DNA of 64,000 bases from Niveibacterium microcysteis (lineage in GTDB: Bacteria > Pseudomonadota > Gammaproteobacteria > Burkholderiales > Rhodocyclaceae). Positions 18,221-27,575 of this stretch are shown piece after piece (the first letter of the stretch is position 1; each line of letters starts with the position of its first letter). A program made the position numbers and the translations under genes. Under the pieces are notes generated by a model, which had not been told where the DNA came from, searched no databases, and worked only from the letters and a program-made list of their open reading frames with translations. The stretch lies in assembly GCF_017161445.1 (NCBI RefSeq), contig NZ_CP071060.1, positions 4,650,001 to 4,714,000 of the forward strand. The letters run 5' to 3'.

Positions 18221-19132
18221 ATGTCCGACAAGCAGCAGGTCCTGATTCCGGTCGCAGATTTCGAGCTCACCGTCGGCAAGCCGGTGCCGTACAACCTGTT
18301 CACGCGTGGCGGCATCCTGGTGCTGGCGGCCGGTTCGGTGGTGGCCGACGACGACATGCTGAGCCGCCTGCTCAGTACGCGCCCCTTCCGCACCGCCGAA
18401 GGCATCGCGCGCGCAGGCATGGCGCTGGTGGACGAGAGCGACAAGGAACTGCTGATCGGCGAGAGCCGCGACCCGTTCCGCGAGCTGGGTCACTCGGTCG
18501 AATCGATCGAGCTGTTCCTGCGCCTGCCCGGGGACGACGACACGCGCCCCTACAGCGTGCCGTTCTTTGGCCTGATGCCGATGCAGGCGCTGATCGTCGG
18601 CGCCCCGTTCATCAGCCGTAACTTCTTCTGGCGAGACCACGAGGGCCTGCCGCTGTTCGTGAAGTTGCGCAGCGGCCGCTACCTGTACGCCTTCGAGACC
18701 AGTGTGACGCGCTACGGCGCCGCGCCCACCGCCTATCTGATGCTCGGCTACCCGAAAGTGGCACAGCGCAAGGCCTATCGCTCGTCGCTGCGGGTCAGCG
18801 CAGCGCTGCCTGCGGTGATCGACGCAGCCGGCAAGGAAAAGCTCAAGGTTGCAATCTCGGACATGTCCGACAAGGGCTGTGCCGTCGACACGCAATTCGT
18901 GATCGGCGAGATCGGCAGCCAGGTGACACTGACCTTCCGCATGCGCCTCGACAACGAGGCCTACATGCTCTCGCTGCCATGCATCATCCGGAATCAGCAG
19001 ACACGCAAGGGCGGCCTGCTGCACTACGGCCTCTCGTTTGGTGACACCCATCAACATCTGCCCTGGCACCAACGCATGGCGCTGAAGGCGTATCTCTACG
19101 ACGGGTTGATTGATACCGGCACGCGCCAATAG
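18221..19132 (+). CDS. PilZ-domain protein with YcgR-like N-terminal region
   Basis: A 303-residue cytosolic protein. The C-terminal PilZ domain has the c-di-GMP-binding pieces QRKAYRSSLR (RxxxR motif, about residue 185) and ISDMSDKGCAV ([D/N]xSxxG motif, about residue 210). The middle section (FFWRDHEGLPLFVKLRSGRY, about residues 120-165) resembles the PilZN/YcgR-N domain that precedes PilZ in flagellar brake proteins. An N-terminal piece of about 100 residues is extra. It probably senses c-di-GMP and alters motility or secretion; no flagellar gene is near. It stands 18 bases before the CobW-like gene. Confidence 0.85.
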   Translation: MSDKQQVLIPVADFELTVGKPVPYNLFTRGGILVLAAGSVVADDDMLSRLLSTRPFRTAEGIARAGMALVDESDKELLIGESRDPFRELGHSVESIELFLRLPGDDDTRPYSVPFFGLMPMQALIVGAPFISRNFFWRDHEGLPLFVKLRSGRYLYAFETSVTRYGAAPTAYLMLGYPKVAQRKAYRSSLRVSAALPAVIDAAGKEKLKVAISDMSDKGCAVDTQFVIGEIGSQVTLTFRMRLDNEAYMLSLPCIIRNQQTRKGGLLHYGLSFGDTHQHLPWHQRMALKAYLYDGLIDTGTRQ

Positions 19133-19150
19133 CCGACCTACAATCAGCAG

Positions 19151-20197
19151 ATGCGATCTCCTGTTCCCGTCACCCTGCTGACCGGCTTCCTGGGCAGCGG
19201 AAAAACCACCCTGCTCAACCACCTGCTGCGCGACCCGGCCTTGGCCGGCTGCGCCGTCCTGATCAACGAAGTCGGCGAGGTCGGGCTCGACCATCTGCTG
19301 ATCGAACGGGTGGACGAGGAAGTCGTGCTGCTCGAATCAGGGTGCCTGTGCTGCACGGTGCGCGGCGACCTGGCCCGCACCCTGCGTGAGCTATGCGTGC
19401 GACAGGAAGAAGGGCGCCTTGCCCGGCTCGACCGCGTAGTGATCGAAACCACCGGCCTCGCCGACCCGGCACCGGTGATCCACACGCTGATGCGCGACCC
19501 GTTCCTCGCCTATCGTTTCAGGCTTGACGGCGTCGTGGCGACGGTCGACCCGCGCCATGCGAGCTGGCAACTCGCCCAGCACCCGGAGGCAGAACGCCAG
19601 GTGGCCTACGCCGACCGGATCGTAATGACGAAGTGCGACATCGCAACGCAGGCCGAACGCGATGCCGCCGGCCGGGCACTTGATCGCCTCAACCCCTCGG
19701 CAGCACGCTTCGAAGGCCGCATGGGACGAGTACCGAGCGAACTGCTGGCCGGCATGGCCTTCAGCGCCGGGCCGAGCGCGACGGCGGCACTCGGCACCTG
19801 GCTGGGCAGCGGGCGAATCGAAGCCGCCGATGCGCGCGACGCGTTCGGCCGCAGCGTGCGCGCGACCCACTCACGCGACATCCAGACCCACTTGCTGCGC
19901 TTTGAAACCCCATTCGAGTGGGATGCCTTCGCCGACGCGCTGGATCTGCTGCTGCAAGTCACCGGCGAGCGCATCCTGCGCGTGAAAGGCCTCGTACACA
20001 TCGCTGGCGAAGCGGGCCCGCGCGTTGTCCACGCAGTACAGCAAGAACGCTATCCGGACAGCAGCCTGCCGGATTGGCCCGACGCCGACCGGGACACCCG
20101 GCTGGTCTTCATCACGCGCGATCTGCCCCGCGCACCACTTGAAAAGGCCTTCCTCGCGCTCTGCGGGGTCAGCGCGCGGCCAGCCGTGCCCGCCTGA
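19151..20197 (+). CDS. CobW/COG0523-family metal-handling GTPase
   Basis: A 348-residue G3E GTPase. The P-loop GFLGSGKTT is at residues 12-20. The metal-binding CxCC motif is GCLCC (Cys65, 67, 68), the G3 region is ETTGLADPAP, and TKCD is the guanine-specificity motif. The C-terminal CobW_C domain (about 225-340) is complete. COG0523 members insert or allocate zinc, cobalt or related metals; the exact metal is unknown here. No His-rich tail is present. It starts 18 bases after the PilZ gene, so the two may be co-transcribed by chance of spacing rather than function. Confidence 0.9.
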   Translation: MRSPVPVTLLTGFLGSGKTTLLNHLLRDPALAGCAVLINEVGEVGLDHLLIERVDEEVVLLESGCLCCTVRGDLARTLRELCVRQEEGRLARLDRVVIETTGLADPAPVIHTLMRDPFLAYRFRLDGVVATVDPRHASWQLAQHPEAERQVAYADRIVMTKCDIATQAERDAAGRALDRLNPSAARFEGRMGRVPSELLAGMAFSAGPSATAALGTWLGSGRIEAADARDAFGRSVRATHSRDIQTHLLRFETPFEWDAFADALDLLLQVTGERILRVKGLVHIAGEAGPRVVHAVQQERYPDSSLPDWPDADRDTRLVFITRDLPRAPLEKAFLALCGVSARPAVPA

Positions 20198-20296
20198 GTC
20201 GCCAGCAAGCCAGTCGGGGCAGTTGCTTGTCATTTATTACGGATGCATCATCCGAAACTCACTTTTTGTAGTTTTCAGCGATTTGCGGGGCAGCAC

Positions 20297-23200
20297 ATGG
20301 GTATTCAGAGATTCACATCGCTTCAATGGCTTCGCTCCGCAGGCCTTTCGGCCGTCGCAGTCGCCCTCATGTCGGCATGTGGCGGCGGCGGCGCCGCATC
20401 AGGCACCAGCTCAGGTGGCACAACCGGCGGTGGCGGTAGCGGCAACGAAGGCGAAGTGGTCGCGCCGCCCAACATCATTGCTGGCCAGGCAATCGGCACC
20501 GTCACGGTGGCCCCAGTCACCGATGCCAGCGGCCCAATCGTTGCCACCTTCGGCGTCACGCTGCCGCCTGGCACGGCCGAGAACATCATTGCGCAGCGCG
20601 CCGGCGCGAATATCGCCACGCAGATCGACGTCAAGCGTCGCCACGCCGACGGCACGATCCGCCACGCGATCATCTCGACCCAACTGCCGGACGCCGCAGG
20701 TGGCCCGATCAAACTGGCCACTGCAAATACCAGTGCAACGGGGGGTGCCGAACTCGCCACGATGCTGGCCGGCACCGTCAACTACACGGTGGAGATCCGC
20801 GAAGCCGGCACGAGTTATCGCACCAGCCTGCGCGACGCGCTCAAGAACGGCGGCGACCCTTGGCTCAGCGGGCCGCTGGTGAACGAATGGCGTGCGCGTG
20901 TGGCGCCCGTGGACGCCAACAAGGTCGCGCACCCGGGTCTGCGCGTGCTGTTCGACGCACGCTTCGAGAACAGCAAGCGGGGCCGGGCCTCGATCACGAT
21001 CGAGAACGTCGAGTCCACCGCAGCGCGCGGTGACCGCACGTACGACATCACGATGACCGACGAGCGCGGCACCGTGCTGTTCACGCAGACCGCCATCACG
21101 CAGCCCTTCCAGACACGCTACCGCAAGGTGTTCCAGTTCGGTGGCGCAGCAAGCCCGATCGTGGCACCGGATGTAGCGCTGCTGAAGAAGAGCCGCGCCA
21201 TCCTGAACTACACCGACACGCCGCTGCCGGCGAGCGCTGTCGACAATATCGTCAGCCAATGGACCAAATCCAAACGCGGGCTCTTCGACAGCGGCATCGT
21301 CACATCGGCGATGCCCAACACCGGCGGGCGGATGGACATCGGTCCGCTTCCGGGATGGACCGTCGTCGCACTGCTCTCAGGCGATCCGAAGGCCTTGGCG
21401 GTGATGTATGACGCCGCCGAGCGTGCCGGTGTGTTCTCGGTCCATTACCGCGACGCAGAGACGGGCGACATCATCAGCATCAACAAGCATCCAACCGTCA
21501 CCCTCGGCAGCGCCTCGCAGTGGTCGGACCCGGCCGACCGCCTGCCCAACACCACGCTGCCGCGCACGACACCGCATCAGCCGGATACCGCCCACCAGCC
21601 CTCGCTGGCCTTCGTGCCGTACATGATCAGCGGTGATCGCTACTACCTCGACGAGCTGTACTTCTGGGCTGACTGGAACCTCATCTCGATGCACCATGAC
21701 TACCGCGAGAAGGAAAAAGGCCTCGTCCATAACGACCAGGTCCGCGGACAGGCGTGGTCGATGCGCACGCTCACGCATGCGGCATGGATCGCGCCGGGCA
21801 CCGACTGGCAGGCTGCGTACTTCGACGACAAGGTGCGCCAGAACCTCAGCTGGTACGCCGCCAACGCGATTCCAATGAATCCACTCGGATGGTGGAAAGG
21901 CACCTCCAGCACCGATGGATCGCTGGAGCAGGCACCCGAGCCGGGCATGTCGCCCGAGGTCACGCACTGGTTCTCACCGTGGATGAATGACTTCTTCGCG
22001 CTGATGCTGGCGTACTGCTCGGATCTGGGTTACCCGGCCGCAGCCACACGCGACTGGACGCTGGGCTTCACCGCCAAGCGCTTCACCAGCGGCCCTGACT
22101 TCAGCCCCTTCGATGGCACCAGCTATCGCCTGGCCGGCCTGCTCAAAGGCAATGTGCCGATCAAGACGATGGCGGACTTGACCCGCTACAGCTTCTACAC
22201 CCGCACCACCGGGGCACCGACCGACCTGCACTCGACCGGCGATTCAGCCGGCTACGCGATCCAGGCCTACGCCGCGCTCAGCGCAGCGCATGACGCCGGC
22301 GTCGCCAAAGCGGACGACGCTTTCGTATTCGTGCGCGAACAGATCCTGAAGAAGGGCGGCACCAACGCCTACCTCGGAGACCCGACCTGGAACATCGTTC
22401 CGCGAACCGCGGTAGCCGGCATCAGCGGATCGCCGGGGCTCAACAGCGGCGGCACGACGCCGACGCCACCCTTGCCGCCGGTCGTCGATGACCTGCCGCG
22501 CGACGCCAACGGCGCAATCAAGCCGGAGTGGTTTGCGGCCCTGCCACTGAACGCATGGACCGAGATGCCGGGCTCCCGCCTGCTCGACAATGTCGCCGTG
22601 CCAGCCGGTTTCACAGCCAGCGATCTGACCTCGATCGTCTACGCATGGGGCGGGGCCGCACTCGATACCAAACGCAACGGCCTGCACCTTTTCGGCGGCG
22701 GCCACGGCGACGGCAAGTGGAACGGCCTGCTGTTCTTCGGCTTTGACAACTATCGCTGGAGCACCACCTGGGGTGGCACACCGCGGGAGCAGATCCTCGG
22801 CAACAGCGGCAACTGGTCGACGAACGATGCGGGTACCGATTCGCTGAACGCCGATGGCAATCCGATGGCTTCACACGGTTGGTATGGCTACGCGTGGATC
22901 CCTGAGCGTGATGAACTGTTCCTCGGCGTGAGGCGGAGCGTCATTTGGGATCTCTCCGCCAAACAATGGCGCAAGCCATTCCTCGACTGGACAGCCTCCA
23001 AGTGGTCCAGTGACATCCAGGCGTGGCCGCACAAGGGCAAGGTGTACGTGTTCTGCGCCACGAGCGAGTACGGTGGCTGGGTATTCGATCCAGCGGGGCA
23101 GACAACGTTGGCAGACGGCAGTAAGGCGGTTGGCAGCTACGCGCCGATCACTGGCTTGGCGGCAACCTACCCGTGCCGCTGGAAAGAGATCGCGGTGCAC

Positions 23201-23632
23201 ATGCCGGAACGCGGCGAGGTACTTCGCTTCCGTCCGAAGGACAGCAGCACACCAGTGCACGTGCTCACGCTGGATGACTTCACGCGCAGTTACAAGGTCG
23301 ATCCCACCGGCAAGGGCTGGGAAGCAGTCGTGAATGACTTGCCCTACACCGGTGACGTCGCGGGGGCAGCCTTCGCGCCCGGCGCCACGCGCGCCGAGGA
23401 TCGTGTTTACATCCTCGAGAACGCGAGCAATGGCCGGCTTTGGGAGATCAACCCGAACGACTGGAGCGGCAAGCTGCTCAGCACGACTGGCACCGGCCCA
23501 AGCGCTGCGCGTTACGGGTATTACAGCCGCTTCGTGTTTGACCGCAAACATGGCGTGCTGATGGCGATGCCGGCGGTCACGACCGACGGCAGCACCGACG
23601 TCCCCAACGTCCGCATCATCCGCGTGCGCTAG
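20297..23632 (+). CDS. Large surface lipoprotein with RIFT-barrel-like N-half and propeller-like C-half
   Basis: An 1111-residue exported protein. ATG 20297 is preferred: it has GCGGGG 6 bases upstream and gives a textbook lipoprotein signal ending ALMSAC, followed by a Gly/Ser/Thr linker to about residue 50. Residues about 55-430 (PVTDASGPIVATFGVTLPPG, later DVKRRHADGTIRHAI) resemble the RIFT-barrel proteins related to exo-rhamnogalacturonan lyases. Residues about 430-710 are helical and Trp-rich (DELYFWADWNLISMHHDYRE), like an alpha/alpha toroid. From about 735 to the end the repeats (LHLFGGGHGDGKWNGLLFF) look like a galactose-oxidase/kelch-type propeller. A polysaccharide-binding or cleaving role is inferred, not shown. 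It appears monocistronic. Confidence 0.7.
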   Translation: MGIQRFTSLQWLRSAGLSAVAVALMSACGGGGAASGTSSGGTTGGGGSGNEGEVVAPPNIIAGQAIGTVTVAPVTDASGPIVATFGVTLPPGTAENIIAQRAGANIATQIDVKRRHADGTIRHAIISTQLPDAAGGPIKLATANTSATGGAELATMLAGTVNYTVEIREAGTSYRTSLRDALKNGGDPWLSGPLVNEWRARVAPVDANKVAHPGLRVLFDARFENSKRGRASITIENVESTAARGDRTYDITMTDERGTVLFTQTAITQPFQTRYRKVFQFGGAASPIVAPDVALLKKSRAILNYTDTPLPASAVDNIVSQWTKSKRGLFDSGIVTSAMPNTGGRMDIGPLPGWTVVALLSGDPKALAVMYDAAERAGVFSVHYRDAETGDIISINKHPTVTLGSASQWSDPADRLPNTTLPRTTPHQPDTAHQPSLAFVPYMISGDRYYLDELYFWADWNLISMHHDYREKEKGLVHNDQVRGQAWSMRTLTHAAWIAPGTDWQAAYFDDKVRQNLSWYAANAIPMNPLGWWKGTSSTDGSLEQAPEPGMSPEVTHWFSPWMNDFFALMLAYCSDLGYPAAATRDWTLGFTAKRFTSGPDFSPFDGTSYRLAGLLKGNVPIKTMADLTRYSFYTRTTGAPTDLHSTGDSAGYAIQAYAALSAAHDAGVAKADDAFVFVREQILKKGGTNAYLGDPTWNIVPRTAVAGISGSPGLNSGGTTPTPPLPPVVDDLPRDANGAIKPEWFAALPLNAWTEMPGSRLLDNVAVPAGFTASDLTSIVYAWGGAALDTKRNGLHLFGGGHGDGKWNGLLFFGFDNYRWSTTWGGTPREQILGNSGNWSTNDAGTDSLNADGNPMASHGWYGYAWIPERDELFLGVRRSVIWDLSAKQWRKPFLDWTASKWSSDIQAWPHKGKVYVFCATSEYGGWVFDPAGQTTLADGSKAVGSYAPITGLAATYPCRWKEIAVHMPERGEVLRFRPKDSSTPVHVLTLDDFTRSYKVDPTGKGWEAVVNDLPYTGDVAGAAFAPGATRAEDRVYILENASNGRLWEINPNDWSGKLLSTTGTGPSAARYGYYSRFVFDRKHGVLMAMPAVTTDGSTDVPNVRIIRVR

Positions 23633-23828
23633 CAAACACGCGAACTGCGCCGGTGTGGCAATCGTGCCGCATCGGCGCAGCGTCGGCCGTCGTCGCGGTA
23701 TCCTTGTCCATTGCGACAAGGAAGCTTGACTGTGACACCCCGCCTCACCCTGGCGCAGCGCCCTTCTGCGCTTGCTTCATCCGCCAGCTGCGTTGCCGCA
23801 GCGGCTTCGTTCCTGCCCGGCACAAGCC

Positions 23829-25091
23829 ATGTCAGCCCCGCCCAACGCTGAGTTCCAGCCCGCCGTGACCTGGCATCGGCCGGTGTGGGTGCTCGCCGCG
23901 TTGCTGGCGACACTGTCTTCGCTTGGTCCGTTCGCCATCGACACCTACCTTCCGGCCTTCGAGGGGATTGCGCAGGGGCTGGCGACGACGCCGGTCCATC
24001 TGCAGCAGACTCTGTCGGGCTATCTCGCCGGCTTCTCGGTGATGATGCTGTTCCACGGCGCACTATCGGACAGCTTTGGCCGCCGCCCCGTCGTCTTCGT
24101 CGGGCTTGCGGTGTTCGCGCTGGCCAGCGTCGTATGCGCCACCGCATCGCATGTGGGCGTGCTGATTGCCGGCCGGGTGCTTCAGGGCATGAGTTGCGGC
24201 GCCGGCATCGTGGTCGGGCGCGCGATCGTGCGCGACCTGTTCGCCGCGGTGCATGCGCAAAAGCTGATGAGCCAGATCACATTGTTCTTCGGGGCCGCGC
24301 CGGCCATCGCGCCGATCATCGGCGGCTGGCTGTTCGCCGGGTTCGGCTGGCGGGCGATCTTCTGGTTCCTCGCGCTCGTCGCCGTCAGCGTGCTGGTGCT
24401 GGCCGCCCGCACGCTACCCGAAACCCTGCCTCCCGAGCGCCGCCAGCCCTTCACACCGCTGGCGCTATCGCGCGGTTACTGGCAGGTCGTGTCGGACAAG
24501 CGCTTCCTGTTGCTGACGCTGGCAGCCGGCGTACCGTTCAATGCGATGTTCGTGTTCATCCTGTCGGCGCCGATGCTGCTGGGCCATCATCTGAAGCTCG
24601 CGCCGACGCAGTTCTTCTGGCTCTTCTGCTGGGGCATCAGCGGGATCATGGGGGGTGCCTGGGCAAGCGGCCGACTGGCCGGGCGCATTCCGCGCGAGCG
24701 GCAGGTGCGCTGGGGTTTCGGCATCCTGCTGGTGGTCGCGTTCGTCAATACGCTGTACCACGCCTTCGTGCCGGCCAACGTGTTCTCCGCGATTCTGCCG
24801 GTGGGCCTGATCGGCTTCGGCTGGTCGATGCTGGCACCTTGCGTGACGCTGCTGGTGCTGGATCGCTTCCCGGAACGGTTGGGTCTGGCCTCGTCCCTGC
24901 AGGCCTGCCTTGCCAGCCTGTCGAACGCGATTGTCGCCGGGCTCGTTGCACCGATCGCAATGGCCAGCGTCGCTGGCCTTGCGCTGGCATCCTTCGTCCT
25001 CGGCTTCGCCGGCTGGGCGGCGTGGAAGCTCTACCGAATGGATGTCCGGCGCGTCATCCGCTCGGAACAGCAGGCCCAGCAGGACAGTTAA
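23829..25091 (+). CDS. Bcr/CflA-family multidrug efflux MFS transporter
   Basis: A 420-residue inner-membrane drug/proton antiporter with twelve predicted segments. The family marker SSLGPFAIDTYLPAF is near residue 35. The loop 2-3 motif GALSDSFGRRPVVFVGL is near residue 80, and RVLQGMSCGAGIVVGRAIVRD (split, about residues 117-137) is characteristic of Bcr/CflA. ATG 23829 is selected to match family length; an in-frame start further upstream would add 19 unlikely residues. Likely substrates are antibiotics or small metabolites such as sulfonamides or bicyclomycin, by family knowledge only. It is convergent with the J-like genes. Confidence 0.9.
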   Translation: MSAPPNAEFQPAVTWHRPVWVLAALLATLSSLGPFAIDTYLPAFEGIAQGLATTPVHLQQTLSGYLAGFSVMMLFHGALSDSFGRRPVVFVGLAVFALASVVCATASHVGVLIAGRVLQGMSCGAGIVVGRAIVRDLFAAVHAQKLMSQITLFFGAAPAIAPIIGGWLFAGFGWRAIFWFLALVAVSVLVLAARTLPETLPPERRQPFTPLALSRGYWQVVSDKRFLLLTLAAGVPFNAMFVFILSAPMLLGHHLKLAPTQFFWLFCWGISGIMGGAWASGRLAGRIPRERQVRWGFGILLVVAFVNTLYHAFVPANVFSAILPVGLIGFGWSMLAPCVTLLVLDRFPERLGLASSLQACLASLSNAIVAGLVAPIAMASVAGLALASFVLGFAGWAAWKLYRMDVRRVIRSEQQAQQDS

Positions 25092-25113
25092 TCGCTTTCA
25101 GGACGACCGCCGC

Positions 25114-25914
25114 TCAGTAGTCGCTGCGATAGCCCTGGTTCTCGCGCTGCAGTCGCTCTAGGTAGGCCTTGTCGCGTTCGAGTCGGCGGCGGGCTTCCGC
25201 CGCCTGGCGTTCGCGCTCGCGGCGGTCCTCGGCCGCCAACCGCTCGGCCTCGCGGCGGGCACGCTCAGCCTGCTGGCGTTCGTCTTGCTCGGCGCGCTGT
25301 CGGCTGTACTCAAGATCGCGCGACACGCTGTCGGCCTCCCGGCGCGCCTGCTCCACTTCCTGCTGCCGCTGACGCTCGGCCCGCTCGGCAGCTTCGCGCT
25401 CCCGGCGTTCGCGCCACTCCGCCTCTCGTGCCACGCGCGCCTCGCGCTCACGCGCCTGGTCTTCCGGCGATCCCTCGGTCTGCTCGCGTTCGATCCGCTC
25501 AACTTCTGCACGCTGGCGAGCCGCCGCGTCCTCGGGCGATCCAACCGTGGCACCCAGGCGGAACCACCAGCCAGCCGGCAGGATCAGCAAAAGCGCGAGC
25601 AGCGCTCCGATCAGGCGCGGCGATCCAGGCAGACGAAGACCGGACGACTGCAGTTCCGGTGCAAAAGCAGCGATCGCCTCGTCGGGCGTCATGACCGGGC
25701 GCAACGAGCCATCGTAAGCGGCGCGCCGTTGTTCGTCGCCTAACACGTACCAGGCCTCACGCACCGCAACACAACGAATCGCGTAGTCCTCGGCGGTCGC
25801 CGGCGTGGCGCGCTCGGGCGCGTACTCGGCGAGCTGGCGATCAGTCGCGGCGCGCAGCGTCGCCTGATCCGCGTTCTGCGCCACACCTAGCACGTCGTAC
25901 AGGGTCTTTTTCAT
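25114..25914 (-). CDS. J-like (HPD-lacking) membrane coiled-coil protein, paralogue 1
   Basis: A 266-residue protein and the last of three tandem paralogues. Residues 1-70 read as a J-domain: helix I TLYDVLGVAQNADQATLRAA and helix III REAWYVLGDEQRRAAYD. Where the HPD loop belongs there is YAPERAT, so the motif needed to stimulate Hsp70 is missing. One membrane segment lies at about 100-118 (LIGALLALLLILPAGWW). A long charged coiled coil fills residues about 127-255 and ends RRRLERDKAYLERLQREN, a tail shared with the other two. The start lies 17 bases after paralogue 2. A scaffold or membrane-tethered partner role is inference. Confidence 0.72.
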   Translation of the reverse strand: MKKTLYDVLGVAQNADQATLRAATDRQLAEYAPERATPATAEDYAIRCVAVREAWYVLGDEQRRAAYDGSLRPVMTPDEAIAAFAPELQSSGLRLPGSPRLIGALLALLLILPAGWWFRLGATVGSPEDAAARQRAEVERIEREQTEGSPEDQAREREARVAREAEWRERREREAAERAERQRQQEVEQARREADSVSRDLEYSRQRAEQDERQQAERARREAERLAAEDRRERERQAAEARRRLERDKAYLERLQRENQGYRSDY

Positions 25915-25931
25915 GGGCCGGATGATAGCGT

Positions 25932-26660
25932 TCAGCGCAGGCGCATCACAGTGTTGTTCTCTTCCTGCAGGCGTTCGAGTTCGGCCTTGTCGCGCTCCAG
26001 CCGGCGGCGTGCCTCGTAGGCGCGCTGCGCCTCCGCACGCTTGGCCTCCTGCTCACGAGCCTCGCGCTCAGCCAACGCGGTGTCGCGCGCCGACATCGGT
26101 TCGTCCTCATCAGCGGCCGCTTCGCGCGCCTGCTCGTTGGTGTCGGCGGCCTTCATCGCCGCTTCGTATTCGCGTTGGCGGCGCGCGTCCGCGCTCTCCG
26201 CCTGGGGCGCGCCGCCGACGCGCTCCTGCACCTGAATCCGACTGGCGGCCTCGCGACGCTTGGCCTCGATTTCTGACGACACGCCCTGCGCCCATCGGTC
26301 ACTCTGGTGCAGGAAACTACGCACGCCCTGCCACAGGCCGAAGGCCAAGAGGACGACCAGTCCGAGCAGCAGCCAGCGCATGCGCCCAGCGGTCTCGTCG
26401 CCAGCGCCAACACCGGCCAACGCAAGCGCCTCTCGGCTTGGCGGCGCGCCCCGTAGACGTTCGTCGTAGGCGGCGCGCGTGACCGGATTGCCGAGCACGC
26501 TCCAGGCCTCCCGCACGGCAAATTGCTGCGCGTCGCGATCAGGTTGCTCGGCAGCCGCGGGGCTGTCGAGGTATTCGATCAGGCGTTCGTAACAACGCTT
26601 GAGTTGCGCATCAGTGAAATCGGCGCGGGCTTGCAAGGCGTCGTAGAGGGTTCGCTTCAT
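25932..26660 (-). CDS. J-like (HPD-lacking) membrane coiled-coil protein, paralogue 2
   Basis: A 242-residue paralogue of its neighbours. The J-like N-terminus is TLYDALQARADFTDAQLKRC followed by REAWSVLGNPVTRAAYDERL. The HPD position reads EYLDSPAA, so it is also non-canonical. A membrane segment lies at about 94-111 (LLLGLVVLLAFGLW). The rest is an Ala/Glu/Arg coiled coil ending RRRLERDKAELERLQEEN and MRLR. It lies 48 bases after paralogue 3 and 17 before paralogue 1, all on one strand, so co-transcription is expected. Topology would place the J-like part in the cytosol and the coiled coil in the periplasm, or the reverse. Confidence 0.72.
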   Translation of the reverse strand: MKRTLYDALQARADFTDAQLKRCYERLIEYLDSPAAAEQPDRDAQQFAVREAWSVLGNPVTRAAYDERLRGAPPSREALALAGVGAGDETAGRMRWLLLGLVVLLAFGLWQGVRSFLHQSDRWAQGVSSEIEAKRREAASRIQVQERVGGAPQAESADARRQREYEAAMKAADTNEQAREAAADEDEPMSARDTALAEREAREQEAKRAEAQRAYEARRRLERDKAELERLQEENNTVMRLR

Positions 26661-26708
26661 GGGGTCCGTCGCGCTTGCGGTGTCGATAAGGGGTTCAGGT
26701 GGATCGCG

Positions 26709-27464
26709 TCAATGCAGGCGCATCGCGCGGTTGTTGTCGTCCTGCAAACGCTCCAGCAGGGCCTTTTCGCGTTCCAGGCGGGCGCGGTTCTCAGCGGCGC
26801 GCTCGGCCGCCTCTTCTTCAGCCTGCGCGCGCTCGGCGTCGGCCCGTGCGCGAAGTTCAGCCGCTTCGGCCGCTTCACGCTCGCGCGCCGCCTCGCGGGC
26901 TGCAATCTGGGCGTCGGACTCGCGCCGTGCTTCCTCGTTGGCGCGTTCGTCCTGCTCGCGCTGCCAGCGCGCCTCGCCGGCTGGATGGCCGTCATCGCGA
27001 CCGTTGATCTGCGCATCAATCCGCGCGCGGGTCTCAGCGTCGCGGGCACGCGCCTCGGCTTCCATCGCTTCGGCCTGCGCGCGGGCACGATCACTCGAAA
27101 AGGAGAAGCTGCAACTGCGCCATCCGATCGCCAGCAGACTCAGCACAGTGATCAGCACCAGCAGACGCCCGACGCGCCAGTCAAGAAGCGGCCGGCCAGC
27201 GGCGGCATCCAGATCGGGCAGAACCTCGTCTGTTGGGGGTTCGGTGAAGACGCTGTCGGGAAGGGTAGCGTCGTAGGCGGCGCGCGCTTCCGGGTTGCCC
27301 AGCACCGCCCAGGCGGCGTTGAGTTCGCTCAGTCGCTCCGCAGCCGACCCGGAGATCTTGGCTTCGCGTTCGAGCGGATCGGCGAGCCGCTGCCATGCGG
27401 CGAGCAGTTCGACTTCGCTGGCACGCGGATGCGCGCCGAGAACCTGGTACAGCGTGCGGGCCAT
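26709..27464 (-). CDS. J-like (HPD-lacking) membrane coiled-coil protein, paralogue 3
   Basis: A 251-residue protein and first gene of the trio. The N-terminus ARTLYQVLGAHPRASEVELL and NAAWAVLGNPEARAAYD match J-domain helices I and III. The HPD position reads RLADPLEREAK, so the catalytic loop is absent. A membrane segment lies at about 96-112 (LLVLITVLSLLAIGW). The coiled coil (about 125-250) ends RARLEREKALLERLQDDN and MRLH. It is separated from the BON gene by 111 bases with a terminator, so it probably has its own promoter. TAGAAT at 27496-27501 (minus strand) could be a -10 box, but no good -35 is seen. Confidence 0.72.
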   Translation of the reverse strand: MARTLYQVLGAHPRASEVELLAAWQRLADPLEREAKISGSAAERLSELNAAWAVLGNPEARAAYDATLPDSVFTEPPTDEVLPDLDAAAGRPLLDWRVGRLLVLITVLSLLAIGWRSCSFSFSSDRARAQAEAMEAEARARDAETRARIDAQINGRDDGHPAGEARWQREQDERANEEARRESDAQIAAREAAREREAAEAAELRARADAERAQAEEEAAERAAENRARLEREKALLERLQDDNNRAMRLH

Positions 27465-27534
27465 GGGGCGTGCTGCAACGGAATTGACGGATTTGTCGAT
27501 TCTAGCGGCGCATCGCCCTCGGACCTGTCAGAAA

Positions 27535-27564
27535 ATGCCGCAGCACGGCCACTTGCTGCGGCAT
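27535..27564 (-). terminator. Rho-independent terminator after the BON-domain gene
   Basis: An 11-bp perfect stem ATGCCGCAGCA/TGCTGCGGCAT (27535-27545 and 27554-27564) has an 8-base loop. On the minus strand it is followed by a T-run (TTTTCT read from the stem end). It separates the BON gene from the J-like trio. Confidence 0.85.
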
Positions 27565-27575
27565 CGGTGAAGCAC

